A stretch of DNA of 64,000 bases from Serratia quinivorans (GTDB lineage Bacteria > Pseudomonadota > Gammaproteobacteria > Enterobacterales > Enterobacteriaceae), in assembly GCA_900457075.1 (NCBI GenBank), contig UGYN01000002.1:5208001-5272000 (forward strand), in the 5' to 3' direction. A program made the position numbers and the translations under genes. Within the stretch, counting starts at the first letter, position 1. Every line of letters starts with the position of its first letter. The notes beneath the pieces were generated by a model, which saw nothing but the letters and a program-made list of their open reading frames with translations, made no database searches and had not been told where the DNA came from. Shown in pieces: positions 38,068 to 48,492 of the stretch.

Positions 38068-40227
38068 ATGAAAAAAATCACAACCGTCTGCCCATACTGC
38101 GGTGCAGGCTGCAAAATGAAACTGGTGGTCGACAACGGCAAAATCATCCGCGCCGAGGCGGCTGACGGCGTGACCAATCAGGGCGAACTATGCCTGAAAG
38201 GCTATTACGGCTGGGACTTTCTCAACGACACCAAACTGCTGACCCCACGTCTGAGCCAGCCGCTGATCCGCCGTGAAAAAGGCGGCAAGTTTGAGGCCGT
38301 CAGTTGGGATGAGGCCATTAGCTACACCGCGCAGCGGCTACAGCAGATCAAGGATAAACACGGCGCCAGCGCCATCATGCACACCGGTTCTTCACGCGGC
38401 ACCGGCAATGAAACCAACTACGTGATGCAGAAGTTTGCCCGTGCGGTAGTCGGCACCAACAACGTCGACTGCTGCGCCCGCGTCTGTCATGGCCCGTCGG
38501 TAGCGGGTTTGCAAGCCACGCTGGGCAACGGCGCGATGAGCAACTCGATTGGCGATATCGAAAACTCCAAATGCCTGCTGGTCATCGGTTACAACTGTGC
38601 CGATTCGCATCCTATCGTGGCTCGCCGGGTGCTGAAGGCCAAAGAGAAAGGCGCGCAAATTATCGTCTGCGACCCACGCCGTATCGAAACCGCGCGCATT
38701 GCCGACCAGCATTTGCAGATCAAAAACGGCTGTAATATGGCGCTGGTGAATGCCTTCGCCTATACGCTGATTGAAGAAAATCTGTATGACCGCGACTACG
38801 TGGCGAAATACACCGAAGGTTTCGAGGCTTACCGCCAGCAGTTAGCGGATTACGCACCGGAAGCGGTAGAACAGCTGACCGGCGTCAGCGCCCAGCAAAT
38901 TCGCCAGGCGATGCGCACCTACGCCAGTGCCCCTTCCGCCACCATCATGTGGGGCATGGGAGTCACCCAGTTCGGTCAGGCGGTCGACGTGGTCAAAGGG
39001 CTCGCCAGCCTGGCCTTGCTGACCGGTAATCTGGGCCGGCCCAACGTGGGGGTTGGCCCGGTGCGTGGGCAGAACAACGTTCAGGGTGCCTGTGATATGG
39101 GCGTGCTGCCCAATGAGTTCCCAGGTTATCAGGCGGTCACCGACGCCGCGGTACGCGCCAAGTTCGCCGCCGCCTGGGGGTATCGACGCCGCCAGGATGG
39201 ACCCGGAAGTCGGTTACCGCATCACCGAGATCCCGCATTTGGTGCACGAAGGCAAAGTGAAGGCCTACTACATCATGGGGGAAGATCCGTTACAGACCGA
39301 AGCCGATCTGAGCCTGGTGCGCGGCGCGTTCGAAGCGCTGGAGTTTGTGGTAGTGCAAGACATCTTTATGACCAAAACCGCTGAACAGGCCGATGTGATC
39401 CTGCCAGCCACCTCCTGGGGTGAGCATGGCGGCGTGTTCTCCTGTGCCGATCGCGGCTTCCAGCGTTTCGAGAAGGCCATTGAACCGCAGTACAACGTCA
39501 AACGCGACTGGGAGATCATCAGCCTGCTGGCCACCGAGATGGGCTATCCGATGCATTACGACGATAACCAGCAAATCTGGGATGAAATGCGTGAGCTTTG
39601 CCCGCTGTTTTATGGGGCCACCTACGAAAAAATGGGTGAACTGGGCCATGTACAATGGCCTTGTACCACGCTGGAAAGTCAGGGCACTCCTTACCTGTAT
39701 CAGGGCAACCAGTTCACCACCCCGACCGGTAAAGGCCAGCTGTTCGCCACCACCTGGCGTGCTCCGGCGGAAGTGCCGGATGCAGATTATCCGCTGGTGC
39801 TCTGTACCGTGCGTGAAGTCGGCCACTATTCCTGCCGCTCGATGACCGGTAACTGTGCCGCGCTGCAAACCCTGGCGGATGAACCCGGCTTTTGTGCAGA
39901 TCAATCCACAGGACGCCGAAGCGCTGGGTATTGCCGATCAGCAACTGGTGTGGGTCAGCTCGCGCCGTGGCAAGGTGATCAGCCGTGCCAACTATAACGA
40001 GCGTATTAACCTGGGCGCGGTGTATATGACCTACCAGTGGTGGATCGGTGCCTGTAAACGAGCTGACTCAGGAGAATTTGGACCCGATCTCCAAAACGCC
40101 GGAAACCAAATATTGCGCGGTAAAACTGGCGGCAATTAGCGATCAGCACTGGGCGGAAAACTACGCGCAACAGAGCTACAGCGATATGAAGGCCCGCCTG
40201 CGTCGCGCAGCAGAAGATGTGATGTAA
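38068..40227 (+). CDS. fdhF: Formate dehydrogenase H with Cys in place of selenocysteine (three frameshifts in the read sequence)
   Basis: Molybdenum bis-MGD enzyme that oxidises formate to CO2 in the FHL complex. It has the N-terminal 4Fe-4S motif [12 protein letters not shown] and E. coli FdhF phrases throughout ([58 protein letters not shown]). In the active-site loop [13 protein letters not shown] the codon at the Sec140 position is TGT, Cys. Each of three breaks is one extra base: G-run 39176-39180, T-run 39890-39893, A-run 40056-40058. Repair gives 718 residues (E. coli 715) ending LRRAAEDVM. It follows hydN and precedes hypF. Confidence 0.93.
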
Positions 40228-40241
40228 AGTTGCACTGTCAC

Positions 40242-40305
40242 TTTGTAGAGGGGCGAAGGAATTCGCCCCGATTCACCCGGGCGCAGCATACAGCGCCCCT
40301 ACAAA
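40242..40305. repeat. Palindromic extragenic element with two inner hairpins
   Basis: Outer arms TTTGTAGAGGGGCG (40242-40255) and CGCCCCTACAAA (40294-40305) pair with two unpaired bases. Inside are GGGGCGAA/TTCGCCCC (40250-40269) and GGGCGC/GCGCCC hairpins, so the element can fold as a nested or branched structure. It looks like a REP- or MITE-type intergenic repeat. I cannot test copy number from this window. Confidence 0.6.
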
Positions 40306-40326
40306 AACCACAGAGAGTAATAAAAA

Positions 40327-42626
40327 GTGTCCCATTCAGGATTACTGCTGCGCATCAGCGGCAAGGTACAGGGCGTCGGCTTCCGGCCTTTTGTCTGGCA
40401 AACTGGCCGAACAGCTCAACCTGCGTGGTGAAGTCTGGAACGACAGCGCCGGGGTGGAAATTCGCCTGGTGCAACCTGTCGATCTTGAGATACTCCTGCA
40501 CGTATTACATCACCAGGCGCCACCGTTGGCACAAATCGAACGCATTCAGCAGCGTTCGTTTACCTGGTTGCAAGCCCCCCACCGATTTCAGTATCCGCCC
40601 CAGCCAAAGTGGCGCCATGGCAACCCAGATCGTGCCGGATGCCGCGACCTGCCCACAGTGTCTGCAGGAAATGAACGATCCGCAGGATCGGCGTTACCGT
40701 TATCCCTTTATCAACTGCACCCATTGCGGCCCGCGCTTTACCATTATTCGCGCCATGCCATACGATCGCCCGGCAACCAGCATGGCGCCCTTCACTCTCT
40801 GTCCGCACTGCGCCTGGGAATACCATTCTGCGCAGGACCGACGTTTTCATGCCCAACCGGTGGCCTGTAGCGATTGCGGCCCACAGCTGTTTAGCTGTCT
40901 GGCGCCAGGGCAGTCGCAGCATCTGGGGGATGAAGCGTTGCAGCAGGCCGTTGCTGCGTTGGCTGCCGGGCAGATTGTGGCGATCAAAGGCCTGGGCGGT
41001 TTTCACCTGGCCTGCGACGCCACCAACACTCAGGCCGTCGAACGGCTGCGCCTGCGTAAACGGCGGCCGGGCAAACCACTGGCGGTGATGCTGCCGGATG
41101 CCGGCTGGCTGGTACGCTGCGTAAGGGGCGTTAGCCTGGCGCAATTACAGGCATTGTTAACTTCACCCGCCGCGCCTGTGGTGCTGGTCCCCCAATCCCC
41201 TTACTCGCCGCTGTCTGCCGCCGTGGCTCCGGGGTTGGATGAAGTCGGCCTGATGTTGCCTGCCAACCCGATTCAACATTTATTGATGCAGGCGATACAG
41301 CGCCCCCTGGTGATGACATCAGGCAATGCCGCTGGCCGTGCTCCGGCGTTAACCAATGAGCAGGCATTGGCTGATTTGGTCGACATTGCCGATCTGTGGC
41401 TGATGCACGATCGCGAGATCTTGCAACGCGCAGACGACTCGCTGGTGCGTTTGCTCCCCAAAGGCCATGAAATGCTGCGCCGGGCGCGCGGGTTCGTTCC
41501 CGACGCCCTGCCGCTGCCGCCCGGTTTCCCTGCTCAGCAGGCCTTGTTGGCGGTGGGCGGCGATCGCAAAAATACCTTTTGCCTGGTTCAGGGAAATCAG
41601 GCCCTGCTCGGCCCGCACTTTGGCGATTTGGAGCAAGAGGATATTCAGCAACAGTGGCAACAGGCCATCAGGCACTTCACCGGGTTATACCATTGCCAGC
41701 CGCAGCGGCTGGCCAGCGATGCCCATCCCGGTTATGTCAGCCACCAATGGGCGGCCCGGCAGTCGCTGCCGGTGACCCCGGTGCTGCATCATCATGCGCA
41801 CCTGGCCGCTTGCCTGGCCGAGCACCGTTGGCCACTGGAAGGCGGTGCCGTGATCGGCCTGGCGCTGGATGGTCTCGGTTATGGTCAAGGCGGCGCCCTG
41901 TGGGGCGGCGAGTGTCTGCTGGTTGATTACCGCCGCTGTCGTCATCTGGGGGGATTGCCCGCGGTGGCGCTGCCCGGTGGCGATCTTGCGGCTCAGCAAC
42001 CCTGGCGCAATCAGTTGGCGCACTTCGCGCGCTTCGTACCGGACTGGCAAAGCTACCCTCAGGCCGAACGGCTGTTGGCTTCCCCATGGCGACCGCTGCT
42101 GCAAGCGATTAAGGCCGGTATTAATGCCCCGCTGGCCTCCTCCTGTGGCCGCTTGTTTGATGCTGCCGCCGCCACCCTGGGCTGTGCTCCGACACAACAA
42201 AGTTGGGAAGGTGAAGCAGCCAGCCGGTTTGAGGCGCTGGCGCACCAAAGTGGGCCTTGCCCACACCCGGTGACATTGTCACTGACAGACGAGCAATTTG
42301 ATCTTGCCGCGTTCTGGCAGCGCTGGCTGGCCTGGCAAGCGCCCGCCCCGCAACAGGCCTGGGCCTTTCACGATGCGCTGGCGCAGGGTTTTGCCAGTTT
42401 GGCCAAGCATTTTGCCCTGCAGTATGGCATTGGCCATGTGGCGTTGAGCGGCGGTGTGCTGCATAACCGCCTGCTGCGTCAACGCCTGCAGCACCATCTG
42501 GCCCCTTTGCAGATACTGCTGCCACAGCAACTGCCTGCAGGTGATGGCGGGCTGGCGCTGGGCCAGGCGCTGGTCGCTTGTGCCCAACATTCTCCGGCTT
42601 CTTCTTCCACCTTTGACAGGACCTGA
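40327..42626 (+). CDS. hypF: HypF, carbamoyltransferase for hydrogenase cyanide ligands (two frameshifts in the read sequence)
   Basis: About 765 residues (E. coli 750). Domains in order: acylphosphatase (about 5-90, [17 protein letters not shown]), two zinc fingers (CPQC...CTHC and CPHC...CSDC, about 105-185), a YrdC-like carbamoyl-adenylate domain (about 200-380), and a Kae1-like domain with [14 protein letters not shown] and [14 protein letters not shown]. It makes the carbamoyl group that HypE converts to cyanide. The start is the GTG at 40327. Two extra bases break the frame, at 40400-40402 (A-run) and 40575-40580 (C-run). Confidence 0.92.
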
Positions 42627-42627
42627 C

Positions 42628-43659
42628 ATGGTAAACCGCGAGTTTTTCCGCACCCATACCCGCGCCTTTTGGCTATTACTGGCGCTGGTGGCGCTAAACC
42701 TGTTGGCCTGGGGAGCGGCTTTTGCCGCATTCCATCACTACCCGGCGTTAATCGCTGCCGCTTTGCTGGCTTATGGCTACGGGCTGCGTCATGCGGTAGA
42801 TGCCGATCATATCGCCGCTATTGATAACGTCACCCGCAAACTGATGCAGCAAGGCCAGCGCCCGGTTTCCGTCGGCGCATTCTTCTCTTTGGGCCACTCC
42901 AGCATTGTGATCCTGGCCTGCATCGCCATTGCCGCCACTTCATTGGCATTTGGCGATCGTATTGGCTGGCTGCATCAGTACGGCGCGACACTGGGCACGC
43001 TGATCTCCTCGCTGTTCCTGTTGGCCATGGCGCTGTTGAACTGGCTGATTTTCCGTGATGTTTACCGAATTTTCCGCCAGGTGAAACGCGGGGAAAAACT
43101 GGTGGAACAAGATGTCGCCCTGCTGGTTAACGGGAGCGGCGGCGTGATGACACGTCTGTATCGCTTCGCTTTTAATCTGGTGAATAAAAGCTGGCATATG
43201 TATCTGGTCGGCTTTTTATTTGGCCTGGGTTTTGACACCGCCACCGAAGTCGGCCTGTTGGGCATCTCCGCAGCCGGTGCCACTTCCGGCCTGTCGGTCT
43301 GGTCGATTATGTTGTTCCCGTTGCTGTTCGCCAGCGGCATGGCGTTGATTGACTCGCTGGATAATTTTGTGATGGTCGGCGCTTATGGCTGGGCCTTCAA
43401 TAAACCGATCCGCAAGCTGTATTACAACATGACCATTACCGCCACCAGCGTGGCTATTGCTCTGGTGATCGGTGGCCTGGAAGGTTTGGGGTTGTTGGTC
43501 GACAAACTTGGGTTACAAGGCGGGCTGTGGCGCGGTGTTGAAGTCCTCAATGACCATATGGGCAACGTGGGTTACGCCGCTATCGCATTATTTGTGGTGC
43601 TGTGGGCGTTGTCCGCGCTGAATTACCGCCGCAAAAACTATGACTCGCTGACCCTCTAG
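42628..43659 (+). CDS. NiCoT-family nickel/cobalt permease
   Basis: 343 residues with about 8 membrane segments. The NiCoT signatures are all present: RHAVDADHIAAIDN, FSLGHSSIV, and GFLFGLGFDTATEVGLLG. It imports Ni2+ (or Co2+) with high affinity, like HoxN and NixA. It starts two bases after the hypF stop, so it is co-expressed with the hydrogenase maturation genes and supplies nickel for HycE. Longer frames inside hypF are rejected because homology begins at MVNREFFRTH. Confidence 0.9.
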   Translation: MVNREFFRTHTRAFWLLLALVALNLLAWGAAFAAFHHYPALIAAALLAYGYGLRHAVDADHIAAIDNVTRKLMQQGQRPVSVGAFFSLGHSSIVILACIAIAATSLAFGDRIGWLHQYGATLGTLISSLFLLAMALLNWLIFRDVYRIFRQVKRGEKLVEQDVALLVNGSGGVMTRLYRFAFNLVNKSWHMYLVGFLFGLGFDTATEVGLLGISAAGATSGLSVWSIMLFPLLFASGMALIDSLDNFVMVGAYGWAFNKPIRKLYYNMTITATSVAIALVIGGLEGLGLLVDKLGLQGGLWRGVEVLNDHMGNVGYAAIALFVVLWALSALNYRRKNYDSLTL

Positions 43660-43664
43660 CCCCC

Positions 43665-43693
43665 TTACCGGCAGCCACCGAGGCTGCCGGTAA
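43665..43693. terminator. Strong stem-loop at the end of the FHL locus
   Basis: TTACCGGCAGCC and GGCTGCCGGTAA form a perfect 12-bp stem with a 5-base loop, 6 bases after the permease stop. It is followed by AAAAAC rather than a T-tract, so it may act as a transcript 3' stabiliser or a factor-assisted terminator. Confidence 0.5.
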
Positions 43694-44028
43694 AAAACAC
43701 TGCATTGGTTATTAATTCCTTTCAGTTAATATTATAACCCAGGATATTAATCAACCTGCCCCGCATATTATCTTTATCAACCAATAACAATGAGTTATTT
43801 AAATAACCAAAAATTTCAATAAAAAACACTTAAGAAAAAATGACGTACCATTGAGATTCAGACTATGTTTATTACTGTTGTAATTCGCGCTCGAATAAAT
43901 AAAACTAAAGTTAGTCGCCATCTTTGTTAGCCATTAATATTCCAGTTTAAAAACAGCATTCGCTTGTTACTCGCCACGTCCGAGCTACAGGCAATATCCA
44001 ATCATAACTTATTAATACAGGTGATATT
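43694..44028. other. AT-rich intergenic region before the orphan gene
   Basis: 335 bases with no credible gene, markedly more AT-rich than the FHL locus on its left. It should carry the promoter of the orphan gene at 44029. I saw no clear operator. A composition shift here marks the right-hand edge of the FHL block. Confidence 0.5.
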
Positions 44029-44535
44029 ATGTCCATTGATAAAACACAGATGACTAATGCCATCAATGCGGCGTTAGAAGAACTTCACTCCGCAATAAGA
44101 ATCGCTAATTTAAACTCTGATAAAACTACTGACGGGTCAATTGGTTGCGTCCCTTTTGCAGGAGCCGTTTATGAAAAGGCCGGAGGAAAAGACACGGATA
44201 AAATGTACAGAATCAACGTCAATAACCTGACCGGAGACGAACTTAAAAAATATAAGAATGGCGATCTGGTTAATATACTGCTCAACTACAATGACTGGGA
44301 TTACACTCACGCATGCTGCATTTATTTCTCTTCAGACACCTCTTATGTTATTCAGACCTACCTTAACCACACCGTACGCATCGTCACCTCATTTGAACAC
44401 GCTGTTTTAAATCAACGTTGGCATCAATACGCAGAGACCAAAGGCGGCAATGCCGACGTCTTTAATTCGCTTTTTTCAGTAAAACCCGTGAACCTGCCCA
44501 ATGTGGTCGAGGTTATTATCACTGAATTGCTTTGA
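44029..44535 (+). CDS. Orphan hypothetical protein, possible papain-like fold
   Basis: 168 residues, no signal peptide or membrane segment. I do not recognise a family. The pattern suggests a papain-like (NlpC/Cif-like) hydrolase: Cys40 in GSIGCVPFAGAVYEKAGG at a helix start, His94 in DYTHACCIYF at a strand start, and Gln109 in SYVIQTYLN on the next strand. The spacings are compatible with a C-H-Q triad, but this is pattern reading only. A GGTGAT-like site precedes the ATG. Codon use and AT content differ from neighbours, the gene stands alone between long gaps, and it has no obvious partner, all consistent with horizontal acquisition. Confidence 0.6.
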   Translation: MSIDKTQMTNAINAALEELHSAIRIANLNSDKTTDGSIGCVPFAGAVYEKAGGKDTDKMYRINVNNLTGDELKKYKNGDLVNILLNYNDWDYTHACCIYFSSDTSYVIQTYLNHTVRIVTSFEHAVLNQRWHQYAETKGGNADVFNSLFSVKPVNLPNVVEVIITELL

Positions 44536-44612
44536 AGACGGCTTGGCACATTGATTGCCTTTAACGGCAGCCCAGCTCTCCTTGGTTGGGCTGCCACCAG
44601 CGCAGGCTCGCA

Positions 44613-46486
44613 TTAACGGATGGCATAGGTCCCTTTGCCGGCGGATTTGGCCTGATACATGGCATCGTCTGCTTTGGTCAGCAGGGCTTCGGCGCTCATA
44701 TCGTCGCCAGAAGTAATGGCTGCACCGATACTGGCAGAGAGTCTCACGTTTTGATTACCGACCCGTTCCGTTGCCGCCAACCTGGCCAACACGCTCTCGC
44801 AAAACGCGCTGACCTGCAGCTGCGGATGCGCCAAAGGCCAGAGAATGACAGTAAACTCATCGCCGGCGAGGCGCGAAACGCTGTGATGAGGCCCGGCACA
44901 GACACTGAGCAATTCGGCGAAGGTTTTCAGGATAAGATCGCCGAAATCATGGCCAAACTGTCGTTAAGCGTTTTGAAACCATCAAGATCGATAAACAGCA
45001 ACGCCATCTGCTGTTGTGGGCAACAAGCCTGCAGCGTCGCGCCTAACCGGAGCAAGAAAGCCCGCCGATTGGTTAACCCGGTCAGCATGTCATGAGAAAC
45101 GTCGTACTCTAACCGCCGCTGCAAACGTTTAAGCTCGGTAATATCCATGGAAAGAATATAAAAGCCCCGGGTTTCGCTGGGTACCAGGGTGTTATGAATG
45201 ATCACTGTCCCCTGGCGCGTTTGCAGTTCGTTCTCAAAACTGACGGTTTCCCCCTTTAACGCCCGCTCGATCATAGGCTTGGCTGCGGCATAAGCCTCGT
45301 CGCCCATAAATGCCTGTACGGTCATCGCGCTGAGGTGAGATTCATCCAGACCGAACCAGCTTTTGTAAGCACTGTTGGCAAACAGATAACGCTCATTGGC
45401 GTCGATCTGGCTGATCAAGGCCGGCATATTATCGGTAATGGCCCGCAGGCGTTCTTTTTCACTACTCAGTTGCAGCTCGGTGAGTGCCCGATTGGCAATC
45501 TCGTGATTGAGTTTATTAACGGCAAAATTCAACTCACGGGTACGTGTCACTACCCTGTCTTCGAGCTCATGTTGCAGAGTGTAGAGGTCGGCCTCTGCCG
45601 CTTTGCGCTCGCTGATATCGACAATAACCGAGATAAAATGATGAGGCTCACCATTGGGCAAGCGATTAAGCGACACGGTAAGCTGAACCCAAATCCTTGA
45701 GCCATCAGCGCGGATATAGCGCTTTTCCATCGAATAGGTGTCTATTTCATTGGCCAATAACTGGTGCAGCAGCCCGAGGTCGTTGTGCAGGTCTTCGCGA
45801 TAGGTGATGTCCTGGAAGGTACGCTCCAGCAGTGCCCGTTCAGAGTACTGCAACATTTCACAGAGCCGCGGATTCACCCGCAGCCAATATCCCTCTAATG
45901 AGACCAGGGCCATGCCCACTGCCGCTTGTGAAAAGGTCTGTTCAAATAAGGCTTCGCTACGTTGCAGGTTTGATTTCAGAGCCTCGGTATAAATATCACG
46001 CTCAATACTGTGCAAATACTCTTCGATAACGGCGGCAAAATCGCGTAAATCATGCACCATCTCTGAAGAGAACGCCTGTGGGTGACCGTCGATAATGCAC
46101 AGGGTGCCCAACGGCAGACCATCCAGAGACAACAAGGGTTGCCCGGCATAAAAACCGATTTTGGGCCCGCCGGTGACCAAGGGGTTGTCGAAGAAACGTG
46201 GATCGGCCGCGGTATCGGGCACCACCAACGCATCACGTTGCAAAATGGCGTGTCCGCAAAACGAAATATTGCGTGGCGATTCCCGTGCCTCCAAACCCGA
46301 GCGAGAAAGGAACCATTGGCGCTCACGATCGATCAAGGAAATCAGGGCAATACTGACGCCAAAATATTTGGCGGCCAGGCGCGTGACCCGATCTAATTTC
46401 TCTACCGAATTCGTGTCCAGTACGTTGAGTGAATGCAGAACCGACAGCCGTTCGGTTTCATTTTCTGGAAAACAGGGTTCGTACAT
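44613..46486 (-). CDS. GAF-PAS-PAS diguanylate cyclase with AGDEF motif (frameshift in the read sequence)
   Basis: About 624 residues. A GAF domain (about 15-165, LNVLDTNSVEKLDRVTRLAA), a PAS domain with PAC motif (about 185-310), a short coiled coil, a second PAS domain (about 345-455), and a GGDEF domain. The signature is RLAGDEF, so the first Gly is Ala; the rest, including LLFIDLDGFKTLND, is intact. It should make cyclic di-GMP. One G is missing at 44953-44954; restoring it gives SLGHDFGDLILKTF. I choose the ATG at 46486 (MYEPCFPENETERL), which has GGAG upstream and where homology starts, over an ATG at 46642. Confidence 0.8.
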
Positions 46487-47092
46487 AGGTTGCTCCGGCT
46501 TATCCTTTCTGGGCGATGCTGATTCACAACCTGCATGGCTAGCCGTTACCTTTAATGGCTTAACACCGCACCGTAAATGACTTATTTCATTCAGCTTAGA
46601 CGGTTCTGCTGGTTTTACTGACCCTTGGGAGGAATTAATCATGCCGACTAAACGTCAATAAAACCCTCGATTTTAAGTTCAACGACCATAGACCCTGCTT
46701 TCCCTCCGGGTATACCAGCCTTAAGTCGGTTAATTTCTAAGCAACGATTTATTTATAATAAGTTATTGCTTAAAAAACACCCAGACGTCAATCCGACGAC
46801 AATCAGAAAATTGTCAGCAAAATAAATGCATTGGGCCAGTACCCCTACTTTTATTGCGGTAGCATTACGTGCCTTGTCAACTCCCCTGTCACGGCCATAC
46901 GGCAGGATTATTGGCAAATAAACCAGCAATTTATTGTTTTTAATAGAAAAAACATTAAATTTCATGCGGCTAAATAACTATTGAGCCGGGGGGTAAAAAG
47001 CCATATATTGGGCGCGTTTTTTCACGGTAGTTACTTATTCATTTTAATAATTCAACTAGGGCGTTACTGATACCCCCAGTTGTAGGAGAGAT
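46487..47092. other. Intergenic region between the diguanylate cyclase and dat genes
   Basis: 606 bases, AT-rich, without a credible gene; a 70-residue minus-strand frame at 46753-46965 has no family resemblance. It holds the divergent promoters of the cyclase gene and of dat. I looked for a riboswitch-like fold and did not see a convincing one. Confidence 0.5.
46981..47009 (+). promoter_or_regulatory. Candidate sigma-70 promoter of dat-ddc
   Basis: TTGAGC and TATATT are separated by exactly 17 bases, 84 bases upstream of the dat start codon. This is a plausible vegetative promoter giving a leader of about 75 bases. TAGGAGAG provides the ribosome-binding site at about 47081-47088. Confidence 0.5.
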
Positions 47093-48487
47093 ATGATGAC
47101 GGATAAAGTCCGTATTGATAATTTCGGTGTGAATTTAGAAAATGTAAACAACGAAACATATTTGGCGAGACAAGCCGAATTTGAATCGAATGTCAGGAGT
47201 TACCCCCGTAAATTGCCGTTGGCAATTGCGAAAGCCCAAGGCGTGTGGATCACCGATGTTGAGAATAATCAATATCTTGATTGCCTGGCTGGTGCGGGTA
47301 CGCTGGCTCTGGGTCATAACCATCCTGACATCCTCCAAAGCATCCAAAATGTCATTACCAGCGGCTTGCCGTTACATACCCTCGATCTTACAACGCCGTT
47401 GAAAGATCAGTTCTCAGCTTATTTGCTCTCTTTATTGCCAGGACAGGGCCAGGAATACTGCCTGCAGTTCTGTGGCCCTTCGGGCGCAGACGCGGTTGAA
47501 GCCGCTCTGAAACTGGCGAAAAAGCACACCGGCCGTTCTGGCGTGATCAGCTTCTCCGGCGGCTATCATGGCATGACCCATGGCGCGCTGGCGGTTACAG
47601 GCAACCTGTCACCGAAAGAAGCGATTAACGGCATGATGCCGGAAGTCCAGTTTATGCCTTACCCGCATGAGTACCGCTGCCCGCTGGGTATCGGCGGCGA
47701 AGCCGGCGTTAAAGCACTGACCTACTATTTTGAAAACCTGATTAATGACGTCGAAAGCGGCGTGCGCAAACCTGCGGCAGTCATCCTGGAAGCGGTTCAG
47801 GGTGAAGGCGGCGTCAACCCGGCGCCGGTCGAATGGTTGCAGCGCATTCGCAAGGTCACTCAGGAACACGGCATTCTGCTGATTATCGACGAAGTTCAGG
47901 CCGGCTTTGCCCGTACGGGTAAACTGTTCGCCTTCGAACACGCCGGTATTGAGCCGGACATCATCGTGATGTCCAAAGCGGTGGGCGGCGGCTTGCCGTT
48001 GGCCGTTCTGGGTATCAAGAAAGAATTTGACGCCTGGGAACCTGGCCACCATACCGGCACCTTCCGCGGTAACCAACTGGCGATGGCCACCGGCCTGACT
48101 ACCCTGCAGCATCTTAAAGACCACAACGTGGCCGCTAAGGTCGCCGCACAAGGCGAATGGCTGAAAGCCAAACTGGCCGAGCTGCAAAAACGTTATCCGG
48201 CCATTGGCCACGTGCGCGGCCTGGGCTTGATGATCGGCATGGAAATCGTTAAACCAGGTGAAGCCCAGGATCATATGGGTTGTTACCCGGCGGATCCGCA
48301 ATTGTCTGCCCTGCTGCAGAAGAAATGTTTCGAAGCCGGGTTGATCCTGGAGCGTGGCGGCCGTAACGGCAACGTACTGCGTCTGCTGCCTTCGCTGTTG
48401 ATCACCAACGACGAACTGGGCATTTTCCTGGATAAATTTGAACAGGCCCTGTTAGCCGCCGGCGTCAAGCCTGTAGGTATGGAGTGA
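47093..48487 (+). CDS. dat: L-2,4-diaminobutyrate:2-oxoglutarate aminotransferase
   Basis: 464 residues, class III PLP aminotransferase. Family marks are [31 protein letters not shown], the cofactor Asp in [16 protein letters not shown] and the PLP lysine in [17 protein letters not shown]. It moves an amino group from glutamate to aspartate semialdehyde to form diaminobutyrate. The next gene, ddc, begins right at its stop, so both make 1,3-diaminopropane. Two adjacent ATGs (47093 and 47096) are possible starts. Confidence 0.93.
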   Translation: MMTDKVRIDNFGVNLENVNNETYLARQAEFESNVRSYPRKLPLAIAKAQGVWITDVENNQYLDCLAGAGTLALGHNHPDILQSIQNVITSGLPLHTLDLTTPLKDQFSAYLLSLLPGQGQEYCLQFCGPSGADAVEAALKLAKKHTGRSGVISFSGGYHGMTHGALAVTGNLSPKEAINGMMPEVQFMPYPHEYRCPLGIGGEAGVKALTYYFENLINDVESGVRKPAAVILEAVQGEGGVNPAPVEWLQRIRKVTQEHGILLIIDEVQAGFARTGKLFAFEHAGIEPDIIVMSKAVGGGLPLAVLGIKKEFDAWEPGHHTGTFRGNQLAMATGLTTLQHLKDHNVAAKVAAQGEWLKAKLAELQKRYPAIGHVRGLGLMIGMEIVKPGEAQDHMGCYPADPQLSALLQKKCFEAGLILERGGRNGNVLRLLPSLLITNDELGIFLDKFEQALLAAGVKPVGME

Positions 48488-48492
48488 ATTCG

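Noticed and set aside
38470..38510. Possible selenocysteine codon and SECIS element in fdhF
   Set aside because: The codon is TGT (Cys), not TGA, so recoding is not needed.
46753..46965. 70-residue minus-strand frame between the cyclase and dat genes
   Set aside because: AT-rich, no ribosome-binding site that I could see, no recognised family.
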